A DNA stretch of 64,000 nt. Source: Labrenzia sp. PHM005. GTDB taxonomy: Bacteria > Pseudomonadota > Alphaproteobacteria > Rhizobiales > Stappiaceae. The first letter of the stretch is position 1, and each line of letters starts with the position of its first letter. Both the position numbers and the translations under genes were made by a program. The stretch lies in contig NZ_CP041191.1 in assembly GCF_006517275.1 (NCBI RefSeq), positions 2,723,001 through 2,787,000 on the forward strand, read 5' to 3'. Positions 34,422 to 44,686 of this stretch are shown piece after piece. The notes under the pieces are model-generated. The model saw nothing but the letters and a program-made list of their open reading frames with translations. It had not been told where the DNA came from and searched no databases.

Positions 34422-36176
34422 TTAGGCCGCTCTCAAGTGTCCGAGGAAATCTGACAGGCCGGTGCGTACACTGTTTATCTGTTGTGAAACCGCATCAACA
34501 CGGTCCACGACCTGTTTTACCTTTTCACCCGATGCGCGTGCCGCCTGATTGACTTCTGCGATGTTGGCCGTGATATCCGAGCTGCCTTGAGCGACTTCGT
34601 TTGCGTTCTGAGCGATTTCCGAAGTCACAGCATTCTGTTCTTCTATTGCAGACGCCACCGCAGAGATCTGCTCTTTGATACCTGACATAGAATTAACAAC
34701 CGATTGGATAGAACTGGAACATTGCCCAGCTCCAGATTGGACCGCGCTCAGCTGTGAGCTTATTTGTTCGGTCGCCTGACCGGTCTGCGTTGCCAAGGCT
34801 TTGACTTCAGAGGCAACGACCGCAAAGCCCTTTCCGGCTTCTCCCGCTCTGGCTGCCTCAATTGTCGCGTTAAGTGCCAGCAGATTTGTCTGGCCCGCGA
34901 TCTCTGTAATCAAGCTCAGAACTTCGTTGATTTCCTGAGCAGAACTCGACAATTCACCTACTGTATCACCAGACTTTTCTGCCTGTCCGGCAGTCTCTGT
35001 TGTTGAGGTGTTGGCAAGCGTGACCTGGCGGCTGATCTCGCTGACTGAGCTGGCAAGTTCTTCGGCAGCTGATGCCACGGATTGTACGCAATTTGTCGAC
35101 TGTTCAGCAGCTGCTGCCACCGTGTTCGACCGGCTGATGGTTTCTTCACTGTAGGCGGCCAGCTGATCGGCACCGTCTGCAAGTTCCGACAAGGCACTGA
35201 CAACGGCATCGCAACTGGAGGCCATAACCTTTTCGAGTTCATCAGCAAGCCGCAACTGGTTTTCCCGTTGCTCTTCCTGAGCGCGCTGTTCTTCTTCCTT
35301 TGCCTGTGCCTGAAGGCGTTGCATTTCGACCATATTGGCTCTGAATGTGTCGAATGCGGATGCCACAACGCCAATCTCATCCCGGCTGCGCACAGTGATT
35401 TTTACATCCGTATTGCCTTTGGTGAGCTCGGTCAGCCCTTTTGTGACTTCTTTCAGAGGATTGGTGATCACAAACCGGGTAAAGATCATTGACCCCAGGA
35501 TACACAGAACAAATGTTAACCCGGAAATCCAGATGATCTGCTGAAAAGCCTGTTTTTCATGCTCTTCTGCAGTGATGGCGGCTTCGAGTGTAAAGCGCTC
35601 GATCTCTTCCAACAGCGCGACCAACTCATGGTCGAGGCGCTCCTGCTCTTTTTCCAACTGTGCAACAAGCTTATTGGCGCTTTGAAGGGCATCGGTTTCG
35701 ATGAGATGGAGCACCTCATCGACATGTGACTTGTACTCGGCATATTCGATTTCTATGCGTTTTAACTGTTCCAAAGCACTTGAAAACTCTGCTCTTTCCA
35801 ACTCAGAGGCGGAGTTGTTGAGTGCCTTTTCAGCCAGGTGCTCTGCCTTTAAAATCTCGTCTGCGACCTGCACTTCAAGTTTCTTGATGGTCTCTTTGAT
35901 TTTCCCGGCGGTGTAGTGTTCATCTGCGTCCTGCAGGCCGGAAATGCGCATATAGCGCTCAACAAGAGCTGCCTGTTCTAGCTGATGGTTGGTGACATGG
36001 CTGATCGCTTCGGTGAGGGGGATGTCTTTTTCCGCGATGTTCGCCAGTTCCTTGCCAATGGAGTGCATTTGGACGATCGCGACCGTTGCCACAACGACCA
36101 GTCCTAAACATAAGAAAATAACCAGTGACAGGATTTTCGCTGAAACGGAGGCAGCAATCGGGTTCTTGGCAATCAT
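34422..36176 (-). CDS. Methyl-accepting chemotaxis protein
   Basis: A 584-residue chemoreceptor. TM1 is at about 15-36, a helical periplasmic sensor of about 170 residues follows, then TM2 at about 207-232, a HAMP domain (232-285) and a long signalling domain. The conserved hairpin tip is [20 protein letters not shown] followed by [18 protein letters not shown]. The sensor is a four-helix-bundle type; a ligand cannot be read. GGAGATT precedes ATG 36176. The gene lies between two CZB diguanylate cyclases in the same direction, which suggests joint sensing, although it has no CZB itself. Confidence 0.92.
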   Translation of the reverse strand: MIAKNPIAASVSAKILSLVIFLCLGLVVVATVAIVQMHSIGKELANIAEKDIPLTEAISHVTNHQLEQAALVERYMRISGLQDADEHYTAGKIKETIKKLEVQVADEILKAEHLAEKALNNSASELERAEFSSALEQLKRIEIEYAEYKSHVDEVLHLIETDALQSANKLVAQLEKEQERLDHELVALLEEIERFTLEAAITAEEHEKQAFQQIIWISGLTFVLCILGSMIFTRFVITNPLKEVTKGLTELTKGNTDVKITVRSRDEIGVVASAFDTFRANMVEMQRLQAQAKEEEQRAQEEQRENQLRLADELEKVMASSCDAVVSALSELADGADQLAAYSEETISRSNTVAAAAEQSTNCVQSVASAAEELASSVSEISRQVTLANTSTTETAGQAEKSGDTVGELSSSAQEINEVLSLITEIAGQTNLLALNATIEAARAGEAGKGFAVVASEVKALATQTGQATEQISSQLSAVQSGAGQCSSSIQSVVNSMSGIKEQISAVASAIEEQNAVTSEIAQNANEVAQGSSDITANIAEVNQAARASGEKVKQVVDRVDAVSQQINSVRTGLSDFLGHLRAA

Positions 36177-36428
36177 TTGAATCTCCGCACATTGACGGGT
36201 GTAAGTATGTGATAACGTTAAGTCAACGTGTGGATTTTTGGTTGATTCACTAAAGATTGTATTAACTTAAGGGAGAAATTACCTAGTCAATGCACCTATT
36301 GATAGAATTGACTACTGGTATCTTTTGGAAAAATTACACGTATAGATGGTTTTTGAGTTGTGGTAGTTAAAGTGCGGAAAACGTGACGTTTTCATTGAGG
36401 TCATTAAGCGAAAGAATAGCTCTTGGAA

Positions 36429-37346
36429 CTATCCGGTTGCAGCGGCTGCAGTAAGGTAATTTTGATCGTAGAAAAAACGAACGCAATTGCGCCCTGCATT
36501 TTTTGCTTCATACAAAGCCTTGTCGGCTTTGTTGATGGCCTCTTCAACACTGACATCCGGGGTGAGGCCGAAAACGCCAAAGGATGCCGTGACAGACAGG
36601 CAAGCACCATCAGTCGCTTTGATTAGTGTCAGTTCGATCGATTTCCGGATGCGATCAGAGATTTCCTGCATTTTGCTTTCATCTACATTGCTGATGCAAA
36701 GCAGGAATTCTTCGCCGCCATAGCGAAAAAACAAGTCGTTAGCACGAATTTGTCGGCGCACGGTGGCTGCTACGGCCGTGAGGACCACATCGCCGGTTGC
36801 ATGACCGTATGTGTCATTGACGGCTTTGAAGTGATCAAGATCCATCATGATCAGCCAGTCCTGAATTTGCCCGTACTTGGCACTGCTGATCCGCTCATTC
36901 AACCGCTCTTGCATGGTTGTTCGGGTCTCAGCGCCAGTTAATGGATCCGTCGAGACAATTTCGTCGTGCAGTTCCTTATGAGTCGCCTGGATCTCATCAC
37001 GCAACCGGCTTTGGGCGTCTTGATATGCGTCGTAAGCCTTTTCGGAAATTTTCTCTTCCCGCATGGCACTGTTTGCCAGTTCACGGGCAAGGTCATGCAT
37101 TTCTTTATGGTGTTCAATGATCGTGTTGAACCGCGGGTGGTTTTGAAAATACTGCTTCCCACGCCCGTTTAACCACCTGCCTAATTTACAACGGCAATGT
37201 GCATCTTCACGCAAAGTGTCGTCTTTTGGAGGTGTGCCGCAGACCAGTGTGCGGTTGAGATTGAGCGACCATTGATAGTGGTGTGCGATATTGCGCTGGA
37301 GCTCGTTCAGAGCACAGATTTTTTCATCGTTTACTGAACGGGCCAC
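36429..37346 (-). CDS. CZB-GGEEF diguanylate cyclase (second paralogue)
   Basis: A 305-residue paralogue of the cyclase at 33014. The CZB domain has candidate zinc ligands H22/H23, C53, H80 and H84, at the same positions as in its paralogue. GGEEF is at 210-214 with an RAND I-site at 201-204. Start is GTG 37346 with AAGGACC upstream. It is the most upstream gene of the three-gene signalling cluster. Sequence divergence in the first 90 residues suggests different set points or partners. Confidence 0.87.
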   Translation of the reverse strand: MARSVNDEKICALNELQRNIAHHYQWSLNLNRTLVCGTPPKDDTLREDAHCRCKLGRWLNGRGKQYFQNHPRFNTIIEHHKEMHDLARELANSAMREEKISEKAYDAYQDAQSRLRDEIQATHKELHDEIVSTDPLTGAETRTTMQERLNERISSAKYGQIQDWLIMMDLDHFKAVNDTYGHATGDVVLTAVAATVRRQIRANDLFFRYGGEEFLLCISNVDESKMQEISDRIRKSIELTLIKATDGACLSVTASFGVFGLTPDVSVEEAINKADKALYEAKNAGRNCVRFFYDQNYLTAAAATG

Positions 37347-37715
37347 TATCGAGTTGGTCCTTACTTTTATAATTAGTGCATGGCACTAGTCGCTGGATAT
37401 CATTCTTATATAGAGTCCTTTCGAAACTGTGAAAATAGGCTTGTTGGTGGTCTTTGGTCGAAGTAGTCGGGAAGGTTCTGTCTAGAGTAATAGCGAATTA
37501 TTACTACTGGTTGCAGTTCGCGTTTGGGGCATTCTTACATTGTTGTGGGGCTTAATTATTCGAACACCAACCCTCTGCCGTTCGCAATAACTTCGGAAGT
37601 GCAGGTGCTTTGGGAGCGGTCACGCGATAACGCAAATGCAGAATGCGATAAGGCTGGCAAAGATTATTCTCTGCCAGCCACGGTTTTTTGGTTAAGGCCT
37701 CAATGGGGCTCAAAG
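37347..37715. other. Gap between cyclase and oxoprolinase-type gene
   Basis: 369 bp without a convincing gene. It holds one hairpin (37652-37679), described separately; a plus-strand frame starting here runs antisense into the oxoprolinase gene and is a shadow. Confidence 0.4.
37652..37690. terminator. Hairpin 3' of the oxoprolinase-type gene
   Basis: GGCTGGCA (37652-37659) and TGCCAGCC (37672-37679) make a perfect 8-bp stem with a 12-base loop. T residues follow only on the plus side, so on the minus strand it is a stem without a good tract. It may act as the 3' end of the oxoprolinase message. Confidence 0.5.
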
Positions 37716-40700
37716 TCAGGCTTTGCCCCAGCCGCCTGCCGTTGGGGTGATAACTGTCACAGCTTCACCGGCTTCCAGGATGGTCTGGTCGCAGCCTTCC
37801 AGTTTCTCGACTGTGCCATCCAAACGACGGACTTCGGTGCGGCCAACCTGGCCGTTTTCGCCGCCTTCCATGCCTTTCGGGGCGATGGTGCGGTGAGAAC
37901 CGAGGATGGCGCAGTCCATTTTTTCCAGGAAACGTAGCGTCCGTTTGGTGCCATCGCCTGCGGACCATTGGCCCTTGCCGCCGGATCCTTTGCGAATATG
38001 GAAGTCCTCCAGAAGGACAGGGAACCGGAATTCCAGGACTTCCGGATCCGTCAGGCGCGAGTTGGTCATGTGGACGTGAACGCCATCAGTCCCTTTGAAC
38101 CCAGGTCCTGCCGGAGAGCCGGAGCAGATGGTTTCATAATACTGATAGGTATCATTGCCGAAGGTCAGATTGTTCATCGAGCCCTGGCTGTTGGCCATTG
38201 CGCCGAGCGCTGCAAAGACGGCGTTGGTCACATGCTGGGACGTCTCAACGTTACCTGCAACAACCGCAGCCGGATAAGCTGGGCGGAGCATGCAATCATC
38301 CGGTATGATGATGTTGATCGGCTTCAGGCAGCCGGCGTTCATCGGGATGTCACCGTCGACCATCACCCGGAAGCAATAGAGGATCGCGGCCCGGGTTACC
38401 GGCTCGGGCGCGTTAAAGTTGTTCGGGCGGACGCCCGAGGTGCCGGTGAAATCAACGGTCGCTTCGCGTTTGTCCTTATCGACCGTGATCTTGACCTTGA
38501 TCGTCGATCCCTGGTCGGTCGGGTATTCGTATTCAGAGTCCTTCAGGGCTTCGATAACCCGGCGCACGCTCTCTTCGGCATTGTCCTGAACGTGGCCCAT
38601 ATAGGCCTGAACAACATCCAGCCCGAAATGAGAGACCATTTTCCTGAGTTCTTGAATACCCTTTTCATTGGCGGCGACCTGAGCCGACAGATCGGCGACG
38701 TTCTGATGCGGGTTTCTGGCCGGATAAGCGTGATCGGTCAGAAGATCCACCAGTTCCGCTTCGCAGAAACGGCCCTGATCGACGATCTTGAAGTTGTCGA
38801 AAAGAACACCTTCTTCGTTCACGTTGGTGGCCCGCGGTGTCATCGAGCCTGGTGCCGAGCCGCCGACATCCGCGTGGTGTCCGCGCGAAGCGGCCCAGAA
38901 CAGGATTTCTTTACCTGCATTGTCGAAAACCGGTGAGACGACCGTAATGTCCGGCAGGTGTGTGCCGCCGTTGTAGGGGGCGTTGAGGGCAAAGACGTCG
39001 CCCGGTTTGATCTTGCCTTGGTTCAGCTTGATCACCGTTTCAACGGAGCGGTCCATGGACCCGAGGTGCACCGGCATATGCGGGGCATTTGCGACCAGCG
39101 CGCCGCTGGCATCAAAGACCGCGCAGGAGAAGTCCAGGCGCTCCTTGATGTTCACCGAATAAGCGGTGTTTTGCAGCGTGACACCCATCTGCTCGGCGAT
39201 GGACATGAAGAGGTTGTTGAACACCTCCAGCATCACCGGATCGGCGTGGGTGCCGATGGCTTCGGCGCGCTTCAGCGGAACAACGCGATGCAGGATCACA
39301 TGGTCCTTGCCATTGATTTCAGCCTGCCAACCGTCCTCGACAGCGATGGTGGCATGCGGTTCGATGATCACCGCAGGACCCATGACCTTCATGCCGGGCT
39401 TCAATGTCTCGCGCTTGAAGATACCAGCATCGTGCCACTGACCTTCGGAATAGATCCGGGTTCCCGTGGCTGCGGCTGGAACATCGGACGCAAGAGTAAG
39501 GTCCGGTTCGACAAGGCCTGCACCGCCACCGGCGGTCTCCACTTCCAGCGCTTCGACGACGACTGGCTTGTTGTCATACGCAAAGCCGAACTGCTTCTTA
39601 TGCGCTTCCTCAAAAGCAGCACGCATTTCTTCGGTGCTGCCAAGCAGAACAGGCAGGGGCGTATCGGTGCCATCGTAGCGCAAATGCGCCGTCGCCGTGG
39701 TCAGGCGGGCATCGGCGGTAACGCCTTGCTTGTCGAGTTCCGCTTCGGTTTGGGCTGCCAGCTGATCGCGTAAGCTGCCCAGTTCCGGCAACAGATCGTC
39801 GGTCAGGGTCTTGACCACGGCCATCTGCCGGTCAGCACGGATGTCGGCCAGGCCCATGCCATAGGCCGACAGGATGCCGGAGAACGGGTGCAGGATGACC
39901 GTTTTCATGCCGAGGCTGTCTGCAACTTTACAGCCGGTCTGACCGCCCGCGCCGCCAAAGCACGTCAGGGCGTATTCAGTGACGTCATAACCGCGCTGGA
40001 CCGAGATTTTCTTGATGGCGTTGGCCATGTTTTCGACAGCGATCTTGATAAAGCCGTCGGCAACCTCTTCCGGGGACCGGCCGTCGCCGATTTCTTGTGC
40101 CAAGTCAGCGAATTTCTGACGGACAGCGTCGCCGTCCAGCGGTTGATCCTGGTTCGGGCCAAAGATTTTCGGGAAGAATTCCGGAGCGAGTTTACCGGTC
40201 ATCAGGTTTGCATCGGTCACCGTCAGCGGGCCGCCGCGGCGGTAACACGCCGGACCTGGGTTGGCACCGGCGCTATCTGGGCCAACCTGGAAACGGCCAG
40301 CAGCATAATGAAGAATGGACCCACCGCCGGCGGCCACCGTGTGGATCATCATCATCGGCGCACGCATGCGTACACCGGCGACTTCTGTTTCGAAGGCGCG
40401 CTCATAGTCGCCGTCATAGTGGCAAACGTCGGTAGACGTGCCGCCCATGTCAAAGCCGATGATCTTGTCGTAGCCAGCCATGCGGGAGGTTTCGACTGCA
40501 CCGACAACACCACCTGCCGGACCAGAGAGGATTGCGTCTTTGCCTTGGAAGAGATCGGCTGCGGTCAGACCGCCGGAAGACTGCATGAACATCAGGCGCG
40601 GGCCAGCGCCCAGCTCTTCGTGAACCTGATCCACATAGCGGCGCAGAATCGGAGACAGGTAAGCATCGACAATGGTGGTATCGCCGCGTCCGACAAGTTT

Positions 40701-41300
40701 CATCAATGGCGAAACTTCGTGAGAGACAGAAATCTGCGGGAAGCCTATGTCTTCGGCGATTTTCTTGAGTGCCTTTTCGTGAGCCGGATAGGCATAGGCA
40801 TGCATCAAAACGATTGCGATGGAGCGGATGCCAGCGTTCCATGCAGCCTGCATTTCTGCCCGGGCTTCGGCTTCATCGAGCGCTTGTTCGAGCGTTCCGT
40901 CAGCGCGAACCCGTTCGGTCAGCTCATGGACGCTTTCATAAAGCAACTCCGGCTTGATGATTTCCTTGGCAAATATCTGCGGCCGGGCCTGATAGCCGAT
41001 CTCCAGCGCGTCGCGGAAGCCGCGGGTGATGAAGAGAGCCGTGCGTTCCCCTTTGCGCTCCAGCAAAGCGTTGGTCGCGACAGTCGTGCCCATCTTGACG
41101 GTGGCAACTTTGTCAGACGGGATCGGCGCGCCCTTTTCAACACCAAGCAACTCGCGGATGCCCTGGATGGCTGCGTCCCGATAAGCTTCAGGGTTTTCAG
41201 ACAGCACTTTGTGCGGATGCAAGGTGCCATCTGGCGCGCGGCCAACGATGTCTGTGAAGGTGCCACCACGATCAATCCAGAAGTCCCACTTGGCCGTCAT
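37716..41300 (-). CDS. 5-oxoprolinase/hydantoinase A-B fusion
   Basis: A 1194-residue single-chain enzyme combining HyuA-like and HyuB-like halves. The start [17 protein letters not shown] is the signature of ATP-hydrolysing 5-oxoprolinases (OPLAH). The HyuA ATP-binding motif [18 protein letters not shown] is near residue 290. The HyuB half begins near 665 ([18 protein letters not shown]) and carries [17 protein letters not shown]. It would open 5-oxo-L-proline to glutamate using ATP; a hydantoin-type amide is the alternative substrate. Length fits OPLAH (about 1280) minus linkers. It is monocistronic on the minus strand, with a palindrome 82 bp upstream as possible operator. Confidence 0.88.
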   Translation of the reverse strand: MTAKWDFWIDRGGTFTDIVGRAPDGTLHPHKVLSENPEAYRDAAIQGIRELLGVEKGAPIPSDKVATVKMGTTVATNALLERKGERTALFITRGFRDALEIGYQARPQIFAKEIIKPELLYESVHELTERVRADGTLEQALDEAEARAEMQAAWNAGIRSIAIVLMHAYAYPAHEKALKKIAEDIGFPQISVSHEVSPLMKLVGRGDTTIVDAYLSPILRRYVDQVHEELGAGPRLMFMQSSGGLTAADLFQGKDAILSGPAGGVVGAVETSRMAGYDKIIGFDMGGTSTDVCHYDGDYERAFETEVAGVRMRAPMMMIHTVAAGGGSILHYAAGRFQVGPDSAGANPGPACYRRGGPLTVTDANLMTGKLAPEFFPKIFGPNQDQPLDGDAVRQKFADLAQEIGDGRSPEEVADGFIKIAVENMANAIKKISVQRGYDVTEYALTCFGGAGGQTGCKVADSLGMKTVILHPFSGILSAYGMGLADIRADRQMAVVKTLTDDLLPELGSLRDQLAAQTEAELDKQGVTADARLTTATAHLRYDGTDTPLPVLLGSTEEMRAAFEEAHKKQFGFAYDNKPVVVEALEVETAGGGAGLVEPDLTLASDVPAAATGTRIYSEGQWHDAGIFKRETLKPGMKVMGPAVIIEPHATIAVEDGWQAEINGKDHVILHRVVPLKRAEAIGTHADPVMLEVFNNLFMSIAEQMGVTLQNTAYSVNIKERLDFSCAVFDASGALVANAPHMPVHLGSMDRSVETVIKLNQGKIKPGDVFALNAPYNGGTHLPDITVVSPVFDNAGKEILFWAASRGHHADVGGSAPGSMTPRATNVNEEGVLFDNFKIVDQGRFCEAELVDLLTDHAYPARNPHQNVADLSAQVAANEKGIQELRKMVSHFGLDVVQAYMGHVQDNAEESVRRVIEALKDSEYEYPTDQGSTIKVKITVDKDKREATVDFTGTSGVRPNNFNAPEPVTRAAILYCFRVMVDGDIPMNAGCLKPINIIIPDDCMLRPAYPAAVVAGNVETSQHVTNAVFAALGAMANSQGSMNNLTFGNDTYQYYETICSGSPAGPGFKGTDGVHVHMTNSRLTDPEVLEFRFPVLLEDFHIRKGSGGKGQWSAGDGTKRTLRFLEKMDCAILGSHRTIAPKGMEGGENGQVGRTEVRRLDGTVEKLEGCDQTILEAGEAVTVITPTAGGWGKA

Positions 41301-41382
41301 TTTTCCCTCGTATTTTTTGCTGTGCCGCGCCGTCTTTGGCCGGACGGTTGATGCACGTTTTTAATGTTTCTGAGTTTATGTT

Positions 41383-41404
41383 GACATTTTGTAGATAAAA
41401 TGTC
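41383..41404. promoter_or_regulatory. Inverted repeat in the divergent oxoprolinase/GT87 promoter region
   Basis: GACATTTT-GTAGAT-AAAATGTC is a perfect 8-bp inverted repeat between the two divergent genes, next to TTGACA. A candidate regulator-binding site for the oxoprolinase gene; the regulator is not encoded nearby. Confidence 0.5.
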
Positions 41405-41494
41405 GATGAAAAAATACAATTTCTTTTACCCGGATTTTAACGCCTGTTTTGTAAGACTTTTTTCAACTGACCTATTTGCCCGAGCAAACTGTAT

Positions 41495-42736
41495 ATGAGC
41501 GACATGGACAATCAGGCGTCTCGGACCGAGTCGAGCGTGGACCGTTACGGGATTAAGCCAACCAACCCTTGGACAGATGGGTTACTCGCGGTCGTGTTCG
41601 GCATTGCAGGCGCAATCATATTGTTTCGGTTGGGCTTTGAGCTCTCAAAACTGGTGTTTGCCGAATACCGGCCAATGTTTGGCGATTTCATCAGTTTTTG
41701 GACGGCAAGCTTCTTTGTGTTGGATGGCGCAGCAACTCAAGCCTATAACTATGAGGTGCTCCATAAACTGCAGCTCGACTTGTTCGATCAAGGTGGATTG
41801 CCGTTTATGTATCCACCGACCTGGCTGTTGGTTGTCGCCCCGTTCTCGGCCTTTCCGTACAACATTTCAGCGCTTTTGTTTGAAGCGCTGCAAGTCATCG
41901 CATTGGTGTGGGCCTGTTTAAGCCTGACGCGAGCAAAGGCCAACTTATGGATCTTGATCGCCTTTCCAGCCGTTATGTTCGGCGTCATGCATGGCCAAAA
42001 TACCGCCCTTAATGTGGCCCTGTTGGGCGGTGCACTGGCCGCAATGGATCGAAACAGACCGGTGCTGGCCGGTATCTTGATCGGATTGCTGAGTTACAAA
42101 CCGCAAATTGGGGTGCTGATTCCGATTGCCTTGCTGGCGGGCCGGGACTACAGGGTTTTTGTGTCTGCTGCTGTGACCACGGTTCTCTTTGCAGCAACCA
42201 GTTGGATGGTCCTTGGAACTGATGTCTGGCGGGCTTTTTTTGAGAACATCGAATTTGCACGCGAGTGGCTGCAGAGCGGGCAAACGCCTGCGAACAAATA
42301 TGCATCAATTCTCGGCTGGCTGCGCCAATTTGGCGTCGACAACACGATCGGCATGACTGTGCAGATGGTGTTTGCCGGTGTGGCCGTGTGTTCTGTGGTT
42401 TGGGTTTGGCGCAGGGATCTTCCCCTCACTGTTAAGGGAAGTGTTCTTGTTGCCGGAACATGCCTTACAACGCCGTACCTGTTGGACTACGACTTGGGTT
42501 TGCTGGTCATTGCAGTGCTGCTGATTATTCGCCAAGGCAACGAGACCGGATATCTCGCTTACGAAAAGGCCGGGATTGCGATTTCGACACTCTGCCTGCT
42601 CTTTAGCAGCGGGTGGGGGATTGCGATGGATTTCACCGCGATTGGCGTGCCAGTCCTCGTGCTGTTTGGATTGTGCGTCCGCAGGGCCATTGCGATGGAC
42701 CGGCTGAAATCCGAACTGCGTTTGCATCCTGCATAA
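41495..42736 (+). CDS. GT87/DUF2029 membrane glycosyltransferase-like protein
   Basis: A 413-residue membrane protein with about ten segments. PMFGDFISFWTASFFVLDGA near residue 60 and FMYPPTWLLVVAPFSAFPYN near residue 105 are the GT87 (mannosyltransferase, DUF2029) pattern, including an aspartate in the first loop. It would use a polyprenyl-phosphate sugar donor. No polysaccharide cluster surrounds it, so the product is unknown. ATG 41495 lacks a good Shine-Dalgarno. Confidence 0.8.
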   Translation: MSDMDNQASRTESSVDRYGIKPTNPWTDGLLAVVFGIAGAIILFRLGFELSKLVFAEYRPMFGDFISFWTASFFVLDGAATQAYNYEVLHKLQLDLFDQGGLPFMYPPTWLLVVAPFSAFPYNISALLFEALQVIALVWACLSLTRAKANLWILIAFPAVMFGVMHGQNTALNVALLGGALAAMDRNRPVLAGILIGLLSYKPQIGVLIPIALLAGRDYRVFVSAAVTTVLFAATSWMVLGTDVWRAFFENIEFAREWLQSGQTPANKYASILGWLRQFGVDNTIGMTVQMVFAGVAVCSVVWVWRRDLPLTVKGSVLVAGTCLTTPYLLDYDLGLLVIAVLLIIRQGNETGYLAYEKAGIAISTLCLLFSSGWGIAMDFTAIGVPVLVLFGLCVRRAIAMDRLKSELRLHPA

Positions 42737-43064
42737 TGGTTTCTGTTGGCCGTGAAATCCGGCCTATTGCGTCGAACGATCCTGCGTGCCGCCGGACCAT
42801 TCCACGCACTGATGTGCTGTTTCTCTCGTTATTCCGGCGCAGTTACTGTGTGAAATCTATTTGGAAAAAGCCAAATACCCCTCGGAAAGAGCCCGTATTT
42901 CAACGGCTTGAAATTTTATAACGAGAATTTATCGATAAATTGTTGATGTTTTTTTCTTCTCGGATTAGCGTTTGAGTGGGAGTGTTTGATTGGCGTTCAT
43001 AAGAAAATGCCGTCGCGCTGCTGTGCTCAGGTTTTAAAACCCTTGCTTCCAAGAGGAGAATACC
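42737..43064 (+). promoter_or_regulatory. Promoter region of the TRAP transporter with palindromes
   Basis: 328 bp upstream of the TRAP binding-protein gene. ATTTGG-AAAAAG-CCAAAT is an inverted repeat at 42859-42876. AATTTATC-GATAAATT at 42926-42941 is a perfect 16-bp palindrome about 125 bp upstream of the start. Either could bind the MarR-type regulator at 46025 or an unlinked factor. Function inferred. Confidence 0.5.
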
Positions 43065-44063
43065 ATGTTGACGACCCGTTCCCTGGCCAAGGCCGGGATG
43101 CATCTGGCAGCCGCCGCCGCGTTTGGTGTGGCTGGCCTGACCGCCGCTGCTGCTGAAACCAAATGGGATATGCCGACCCCTTATGGTGATGGCAACTTCC
43201 ACACCCAGAACATTGCCGCTTTCGCAAAAGATGTGTCCAATAAGACCGGTGGGTCTTTGAACATCCAGATCCATTCCGCAGGTTCGCTGTTCAAGCACCC
43301 GGAAATTAAAAACGCTGTCCGCAAAGGCCTGGCGCCGATCGGTGAGCTTCTTGTCTCGCGCCTTGCCAACGAAGATGCTGTCTTCGGTGTCGACTCCGTC
43401 CCGTTCCTGGCATCTTCCTACGATAAAGCCTGGAACCTCTATCAAGCGTCCAAGCCGGCCTTGGAAGAAAAGCTTGCAGAGCAGGGGCTCCAGCTTCTTT
43501 ACACCGTGCCGTGGCCGCCGCAGGGCATCTACGCCAAAAAGGAAGTCACAAAAGCTGACGACCTGAAAGGTCTTAAGTTCCGTGCCTATAACGCAGCAAC
43601 CGAACGTCTGGCGCTGCTGGCTGATGCCGTACCGACCCAGATTGAAGTGCCGGACATCCCGACTGCTTTCTCTACCGGCCGCGTCGAAGCCATGATCACT
43701 TCACCGTCCACCGGTGCCAACTCCAAGGCCTGGGACTTCCTGACACATTACCATGACACACAGGCCTGGTTGCCGAAGAACATGGTGATCGTCAACAAGG
43801 GCGCTTTTGATGGTCTGAGCGATGCTGAAAAAGCTGCCGTTCTGGAAGCCGCAGCTGCTGCTGAAACCCGTGGTTGGGAATCTTCCAAGGCGGAAACTAA
43901 GTCCAAAACCGCGATCTTGGTTGAAAATGGCATTACGGTTGTAGAGCCAAGCGCTCAGCTGCTTCAGGATCTGGCTGCAATCGGTGAAACCATGGCAGCC
44001 GATTGGCAAGAAAAAGCCGGGGATACCGGCACAGCAATCCTCGACGCCTACAAGGCTAACTAA
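43065..44063 (+). CDS. dctP: TRAP transporter substrate-binding protein
   Basis: A 332-residue DctP-type TRAP binding protein with a signal peptide (cleavage after AAA near residue 28). GVDSVPFLASSYDKAWNLYQ and VPDIPTAFSTGRVEAMITSP belong to the family, whose conserved arginine contacts a carboxylate ligand (the RAYN region near 170). GAGGAGAATACC precedes ATG 43065. Codon bias is high. A hairpin after the gene separates it from the permeases. The ligand is a carboxylate, unidentified; oxoproline would fit the nearby oxoprolinase but is speculation. Confidence 0.9.
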   Translation: MLTTRSLAKAGMHLAAAAAFGVAGLTAAAAETKWDMPTPYGDGNFHTQNIAAFAKDVSNKTGGSLNIQIHSAGSLFKHPEIKNAVRKGLAPIGELLVSRLANEDAVFGVDSVPFLASSYDKAWNLYQASKPALEEKLAEQGLQLLYTVPWPPQGIYAKKEVTKADDLKGLKFRAYNAATERLALLADAVPTQIEVPDIPTAFSTGRVEAMITSPSTGANSKAWDFLTHYHDTQAWLPKNMVIVNKGAFDGLSDAEKAAVLEAAAAAETRGWESSKAETKSKTAILVENGITVVEPSAQLLQDLAAIGETMAADWQEKAGDTGTAILDAYKAN

Positions 44064-44073
44064 ACTTCTTGAA

Positions 44074-44104
44074 AGCGCCGGATCTCAAAAGTCCGGCGCT
44101 TTTT
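44074..44104 (+). terminator. Intercistronic hairpin with T-run after dctP
   Basis: AGCGCCGGA (44074-44082) and TCCGGCGCT (44092-44100) make a perfect 9-bp stem with a 9-base loop and a run of T. It lies 11 bp after the dctP stop and 25 bp before the small permease, so it should attenuate permease expression. Confidence 0.82.
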
Positions 44105-44128
44105 CGATAATAAAGTGGGGGAGAGCAG

Positions 44129-44686
44129 ATGAGACACCTTCTCAACATGCTCTATAAAGCGGCGACGGTCCTTGCGGCCTGCTGCTTGCTGGCCATTGCT
44201 GTTTTGGTCACACTTCAGGTTCTGGGCCGGTTGCTGGACGGAGCGCGCGGCCTCTTCGGAATGGATCCGCTCGGCTTGCTTGTGCCGTCGCTTGCTGAAA
44301 TTGCCGGATTTTTGCTGGTTGGCGCATCCTTTTTGGCGCTTGCCGGAACGTTGCGCAATGCAGACCATATCCGGGTTTCGATACTTCTGCAGGCCGTCAC
44401 ACCTGGTATAGCCCGGTTGTTGAACATCTGGTGTCTGGCCGTTGCGGCCGCATTTGCTGTCTTCTTCACCTGGCATGCTGGTGTGCTTGCATATGACAGC
44501 TATCTCTACAACGAGGTCTCATTCGGGATCATTCCGATCCCGCTGGTTTATCCGCAGATCGTCATGGCGCTCGGCCTTTTGGTTCTGGCCATCGCACTGC
44601 TGGATGATCTGATTTCGTCCGTGATGGGCGGCCCAATCAGTTTCGAAACGGTCGAACGTGACGATTTGATTGAAGGGGTGGAATGA
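44129..44686 (+). CDS. dctQ: TRAP transporter small permease subunit
   Basis: A 185-residue four-segment DctQ-type subunit. Hydrophobic segments are at about 12-30, 50-70, 95-115 and 140-160. The start is ATG 44129 with GGGGGAGAG before it. It ends in an ATGA overlap with dctM, the usual coupling of TRAP membrane subunits. It stabilises the large permease and contacts the binding protein. Confidence 0.88.
   Translation: MRHLLNMLYKAATVLAACCLLAIAVLVTLQVLGRLLDGARGLFGMDPLGLLVPSLAEIAGFLLVGASFLALAGTLRNADHIRVSILLQAVTPGIARLLNIWCLAVAAAFAVFFTWHAGVLAYDSYLYNEVSFGIIPIPLVYPQIVMALGLLVLAIALLDDLISSVMGGPISFETVERDDLIEGVE

Noticed and set aside
39888..41351. A 487-codon plus-strand frame
   Set aside because: It is antisense to the 5-oxoprolinase-type gene, has no family pattern and results from its codon bias. 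The same holds for a 322-codon plus-strand frame at 37968.
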